Positions 60,938 to 64,000 of a DNA stretch of 64,000 nucleotides are shown here, piece after piece; positions within the stretch are counted from its first letter, which is position 1; every line of letters starts with the position of its first letter. A program made the position numbers and the translations under genes. The notes below the pieces were generated by a model. That model was not told the DNA's origin, made no database searches, and was given only the letters and a program-made list of their open reading frames with translations. Origin of the DNA: DATARH01 sp036268425 (GTDB lineage Bacteria > Pseudomonadota > Alphaproteobacteria > ATCC43930 > CGMCC-115725); contig DATAUE010000043.1 in the NCBI GenBank assembly GCA_036268425.1, positions 62,001 to 126,000 on the forward strand, read 5' to 3'.

Positions 60938-61864
60938 ATGGGACAAACAGTATGGCGGTGGCGACGTTCGGCCGCGACAGCCGCCATCATCGTCGCCTGC
61001 CTCCTGATTGCCGGCGGATTGTCTTGTCCGGCCGTCGCTTACACTGCTGTGGGGGACCGGCTGTTTCCTGCCACGCTGCAGTTGCCGCAGATCGCGCCCG
61101 GCGACGAGTTCTATATCAACGGCCAGACGCTGCCGCGGGCCGGGCGGGCCGGTACGCCAAACCACGCCAGCAATTTCACCGGCACCTATGTGAAATCGAT
61201 CACCGATCGTCTCGGGATCGTGCTTGATGAAGCCTATACGCGGCTCGATCAGAGCGGCGGCGGCGCGTCGTATGGCTGGCAGAACCTCGATACCGAGCTG
61301 AAATACCGTGCCTTCGACAGCCAGCCGCACGAATTTCTGGTGAGTCTCGGGGTCGATCGTGAGTTTGGCGATACCGGGGCAAGAGGCGTCGGTGCTTTCA
61401 AATCCGGCGCGACGACGCCGCGGGTCTATTTCGGCAAAGGCCTCGGTGATCTCGATATCGGTTATGGGCGGGCGTTGGCGGTGGCGGGGTTTGCCGGATA
61501 TCAGTTTGCCGATACCAAGCCGCGCCCCGATCTGGCGGTGGGCGGGCTGGTCGTCGAATACTCGATCCCCTACCTGCAATCCAAGATCGCGGCGCTCGAC
61601 CTGCCGCCGCTGGTCCGCGGCTTGACCCCGATGACCGAGTTTCAATTTTCCACGCCCAGCGGTCAGAGCTTTGGCGCGCGCACGACCGCGTTGATCGCCC
61701 CGGGCCTCAGTTATGCCGGCGAGGGCTGGGAACTGGCGGTGGAAGGCCTGGTGCCGCTGAGCCGGGCAACCGGACGCGGCATCGGGGTGACGGCGCAGTT
61801 TCATCTGTCGCTCGACTTTGTCGCGGCCGAGACAATCGGGCATCCGCTGTTCTTCAACCCCTGA
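60938..61864 (+). CDS. Predicted outer-membrane protein, unknown function
   Basis: A 308-residue protein. A signal peptide (hydrophobic about 14-33, ending Ala-Val-Ala) precedes a sequence rich in alternating short strands, such as HEFLVSLGVDREFGDTGARG, RVYFGKGLGDLDIGYG and LAVAGFAGYQFADTKPRPDL, and near the end EGWELAVEGLVPLSRATGRG. The pattern suggests a small beta-barrel or transporter-like outer-membrane protein. I cannot name the family. It is 31 bp upstream of the first FecR gene and likely in the same operon. Confidence 0.68.
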   Translation: MGQTVWRWRRSAATAAIIVACLLIAGGLSCPAVAYTAVGDRLFPATLQLPQIAPGDEFYINGQTLPRAGRAGTPNHASNFTGTYVKSITDRLGIVLDEAYTRLDQSGGGASYGWQNLDTELKYRAFDSQPHEFLVSLGVDREFGDTGARGVGAFKSGATTPRVYFGKGLGDLDIGYGRALAVAGFAGYQFADTKPRPDLAVGGLVVEYSIPYLQSKIAALDLPPLVRGLTPMTEFQFSTPSGQSFGARTTALIAPGLSYAGEGWELAVEGLVPLSRATGRGIGVTAQFHLSLDFVAAETIGHPLFFNP

Positions 61865-61895
61865 TGTCTTTCAATCCGAGAGGAGGAACCTGACA

Positions 61896-62969
61896 TTGCC
61901 AGCCCTCGGCATACGGCTTTCTCCGTTGGGAAGCCGCCAGATATTGCTGGCGGTGATGTTTCTCGTGACCGTCGGCGGGGGCCGGGCCTGGGCCGATCAA
62001 GCCGGGGCGGTAATCGGGCTGGTCGGCGCCTGCATGGTCGAGAGCGGCGGCAAAACCGGACCGCTCGCCCTCGGGCAGGCCGTGCAGGTCGGCGACACCG
62101 TCGCGGTGCCAGCCGACGGCAAGCTGCGGCTGCGGATGAGCGACGGCTCGGTTATTACCGCCGCGCCGGGCACGAAGGTGACGGTCACGGCGTACTCCGC
62201 CGATGCCGCCGGCAAGCGCCAGGACGCGCAGCTTTCCCTGACGCAGGGCCTGTTGCGCGCGGTGGTCGCGCCGGTCGCCAACCCGGCCCGGTTCGAGGTC
62301 GATACGGCGGTCGGCACGGCGGCAGTGCGATCGACGGACTGGTTTGTCGAAACATCCGACACGGCGATGCAGGTCGATGTGCTCCGCGGTGCGGTCGAGC
62401 TGACCAGCGCTGCCACTAAGCACAACGTAACCGTGACACCCTATCGCAGCAGCCGGGTCGAAAACGGCAAGGACCCGTCGCCGCCGAGCATGCTGCAAGG
62501 CACTGCGCTGAATGCGCTGATCGGGCGGACGCGGATCGCCGAACCGACGAAACACCGACCGGCACCGCCGCACCAACCAAAACGGTCCGAACGGCGATCG
62601 GATGGCAGCCGTTCCGGCGAGCGGAGTCGAGATAATTCGGGCGATGCTTCGGATTATGGTGCCGTTGGGGCGGCGCCCTACCAAGGCGGCCCAGCGTATC
62701 CACCACCCTCGCCGCCGCCATATTACGGGCAAGGCGGATATGGCGCGCCACCGGTCTATGGCGGGCCTGGCCCCGGTGGCTATGGCGGGCCTGGAGGCTA
62801 TGGTGGGCCTAGAGGCTATGGTGGGCCTGGAGGTTACGGCAGACCCGGTGGATATGGCGGTCGCGGCGGATACGGCAACCCTGGAGGCTATGGCGGGCCT
62901 GGCGGTTACGGCGGCCCGGGTGGGTACAACGGCGGCGGATCAACCGGCGCCGGCACGCGTGGCAGGTGA
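61896..62969 (+). CDS. Exported FecR-domain protein with Gly-Tyr-Pro repeat tail
   Basis: A 357-residue protein starting at TTG 61896, with AGGAGG 9 bp upstream. A signal peptide (about 15-33) leads to a FecR domain with GDTVAVPADGKLRLRMSDGS and RFEVDTAVGTAAVRSTDWFVE. The second half is basic and Pro/Ser-rich, then eight 18-bp repeats of Gly/Tyr/Pro. FecR proteins of iron regulation lie at the inner membrane; this one has no sigma factor beside it and looks secreted, so a sensing or structural role is inferred. It is followed by a close paralogue, 5 bp between ends. Confidence 0.85.
   Translation: MPALGIRLSPLGSRQILLAVMFLVTVGGGRAWADQAGAVIGLVGACMVESGGKTGPLALGQAVQVGDTVAVPADGKLRLRMSDGSVITAAPGTKVTVTAYSADAAGKRQDAQLSLTQGLLRAVVAPVANPARFEVDTAVGTAAVRSTDWFVETSDTAMQVDVLRGAVELTSAATKHNVTVTPYRSSRVENGKDPSPPSMLQGTALNALIGRTRIAEPTKHRPAPPHQPKRSERRSDGSRSGERSRDNSGDASDYGAVGAAPYQGGPAYPPPSPPPYYGQGGYGAPPVYGGPGPGGYGGPGGYGGPRGYGGPGGYGRPGGYGGRGGYGNPGGYGGPGGYGGPGGYNGGGSTGAGTRGR
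62781..62924 (+). repeat. Eight 18-bp tandem repeats coding Tyr-Gly-x-x-Gly-Gly
   Basis: Units begin at 62781, 62799, 62817, 62835, 62853, 62871, 62889 and 62907, each coding six residues of the form Tyr-Gly-x-x-Gly-Gly (mostly Tyr-Gly-Gly-Pro-Gly-Gly) with small variations. Low-complexity Gly/Tyr tails of this kind are flexible and can mediate self-assembly. The near-identical units are prone to slippage. Confidence 0.88.
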
Positions 62970-62974
62970 ATGAG

Positions 62975-63613
62975 ATGACAAATGCTGGAGTGATGCGCCG
63001 CGGTATTGTCGGCCTGTTGGCCGGTGCGCTCTTGCTGCTGTTCGGAAACGTCGCCGCCACCGCCGCCCCGGCCGGGACAATCGTCGGGGTGAACGGCGCC
63101 TGCTTTGTCGTGAGCGCGGGCGCCCGCACGGTCGTGAGACTTGGGCAGCCGGTTCAAATCGGCGACACGGTGGAGGTGCCGGCGAACGGCAAGCTGAAAT
63201 TGCGACTGATCGACGGCTCGGTCGTCTCGGTCGCGTCCGGCTCGCGCATGAGCGTCGCCGCCTTGTCGACCGATGGCGCCGGGCAGCGCCAGGACGCGAG
63301 ACTGACCCTCGCCGAGGGGCTCCTGCGGGCGGTCGTCGCCCCGGTACAGCATCCGTCGAGGTTTGAGGTCAATACGGCGGTCGGCACCGCATCGGTTCGC
63401 TCGACCGACTGGTTTGTCGAAGCGACCGGCGGCGCGATGCAGGTCGGGGTTTTGACCGGCAGCGTGGTGATGACCAGCGCGGCGACGCGGCGCAGCGAAA
63501 TCATCCCGGCCCGATGGGGTGCACGTCTTGAAGCCGGCCGTGATCCGGTGCCGCCACGAACCTGGAGCGAGGCCGAATTCCAATCGGTAATCGGTCGCAC
63601 CGACGTGAAATAG
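62975..63613 (+). CDS. Exported FecR-domain protein, paralogue without repeat tail
   Basis: A 212-residue protein. A signal peptide (about 8-30, ending Ala-Thr-Ala-Ala) is followed by one FecR domain nearly collinear with the previous gene: GDTVEVPANGKLKLRLIDGS, GLLRAVVAPV and RFEVNTAVGTASVRSTDWFVE. It lacks the Gly/Tyr tail. ATG 62975 has AGGTG 6 bp upstream, though GTG 62966 also fits. Tandem duplication of the FecR domain gene is evident. It precedes a CHASE2 gene on the same strand. Confidence 0.83.
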   Translation: MTNAGVMRRGIVGLLAGALLLLFGNVAATAAPAGTIVGVNGACFVVSAGARTVVRLGQPVQIGDTVEVPANGKLKLRLIDGSVVSVASGSRMSVAALSTDGAGQRQDARLTLAEGLLRAVVAPVQHPSRFEVNTAVGTASVRSTDWFVEATGGAMQVGVLTGSVVMTSAATRRSEIIPARWGARLEAGRDPVPPRTWSEAEFQSVIGRTDVK

Positions 63614-63636
63614 ACGGAAGAGAGGTCAGCCCGATA

Positions 63637-64000
63637 ATGCGCTGGCGAGGCAGGGCATGGCCACGCGGCTTGCGCGAAGGGGCGCTTGCCGTGGTCGTAG
63701 CGCTCGGTGTGCAGTTGAGCCTGACCGTGGCCGACCCGACGCTGATCCGCGGCCTCGAAACCGCCTCGCTCGATCTTCGCTTTCGCTTACGCGGAAGCAT
63801 GCCGGAGGCGGCGCACACCGCCGTCATACTGGTGGACGATCGCAGCCTTGCCGCTCTCGGGCGGCCGCCGCTGACCCGCCGGTTATACGCCAAGGCCGTG
63901 CAGCTGCTCGATCAGGCCGGTGTCAAGATCATTGCCTTCGACCTGTTATTCGCCGAACCGGAGCAGCCGCTGTCGAACGAGGCGCGCGCCGCTATTCGCG
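63637..64000 (+). CDS. CHASE2-domain protein, N-terminal part (truncated by window end)
   Basis: The first 121 codons are visible. They begin with a basic end and a membrane segment (ALAVVVALGVQLSLTV), then the CHASE2 opening: SLDLRFRLRG, AVILVDDRSLAALG and IIAFDLLFAEPE, parallel to the CHASE2 domain at 9.3-11.4 kb. The output domain lies beyond the window; adenylate cyclase, kinase and phosphatase outputs all occur in this family. It is preceded by two FecR genes, a grouping I have seen in other proteobacteria. Confidence 0.87.
   Translation, partial: MRWRGRAWPRGLREGALAVVVALGVQLSLTVADPTLIRGLETASLDLRFRLRGSMPEAAHTAVILVDDRSLAALGRPPLTRRLYAKAVQLLDQAGVKIIAFDLLFAEPEQPLSNEARAAIR

Noticed and set aside
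62781..62924. Possible CRISPR array or minisatellite
   Set aside because: The 18-bp repeats have no spacers and remain in frame within the FecR gene, so they are coding repeats.

Overview
The window looks like chromosomal DNA from a high-GC alphaproteobacterium, probably a Rhodospirillales/Rhizobiales-type lineage. This is inferred from GC-rich third codon positions, frequent GTG/TTG starts, the argD-argF-hslO gene order and the secA/argJ neighbourhood, all familiar from Alphaproteobacteria. It holds about 50 supportable protein genes, no rRNA or tRNA that I can see, no CRISPR array, and no insertion sequence or phage.

Layout. (1) 1-11.9 kb: the 3' end of a probable TpsB outer-membrane transporter, then a 3072-residue two-partner-secretion adhesin with periodic GLUG and MBG repeats and an OmpA-like C-terminal domain. 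Convergent to it are a CHASE2-SpoIIE phosphatase and a STAS anti-anti-sigma-like protein (partner-switching signalling). (2) 12-15.8 kb: a secreted unknown, a DUF2076-type protein, accA and a vapBC toxin-antitoxin pair with a visible operator/promoter. (3) 16.1-29.7 kb, housekeeping: argD, argF, hslO, a peptide-type binding protein, a zeta-class GST (maiA-like), pepN, secA, argJ. (4) 29.8-34.5 kb: a NitT/TauT-type ABC importer next to a luciferase-like flavin monooxygenase. (5) 34.6-38.7 kb: an ankyrin protein, two uncharacterised genes, a split ChrA pair and a lone PAS protein coupled to a CoA-transferase-like gene. (6) 39.9-48.6 kb: glnS, an acyl-CoA ligase, YccF, a CaiB/BaiF CoA-transferase, an Asp/Glu-racemase-fold protein without the usual cysteines, EcsC and a hybrid histidine kinase. 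(7) 48.7-54.4 kb: probable catabolic genes (ACMSD-like amidohydrolase, LysR regulator, VOC protein, DOPA-dioxygenase-like protein, LigB-fold dioxygenase, enoyl-CoA hydratase), with bluB embedded. (8) 54.4-60.7 kb: a TonB receptor with a DUF2946 protein, a PEP mutase/phosphonopyruvate hydrolase-like enzyme and three tightly packed nucleotide-sugar SDR genes. (9) 60.9-64 kb: a predicted outer-membrane protein, two tandem FecR-domain exported proteins and the start of another CHASE2 protein.

The strongest candidate for an undescribed system is at the left end. The adhesin ends in a Pro-rich linker, a two-cysteine segment (the only cysteines I found) and an OmpA-like domain. That order would suit an exoprotein whose C-terminus stays in the periplasm as an anchor, beside a CHASE2/PP2C/STAS signalling module. 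The right end repeats the theme (outer-membrane protein, FecR, FecR, CHASE2), so both edges may belong to related envelope-sensing loci. The main caution is that the Arg expected to bind diaminopimelate in the OmpA-like domain appears to be Gln.
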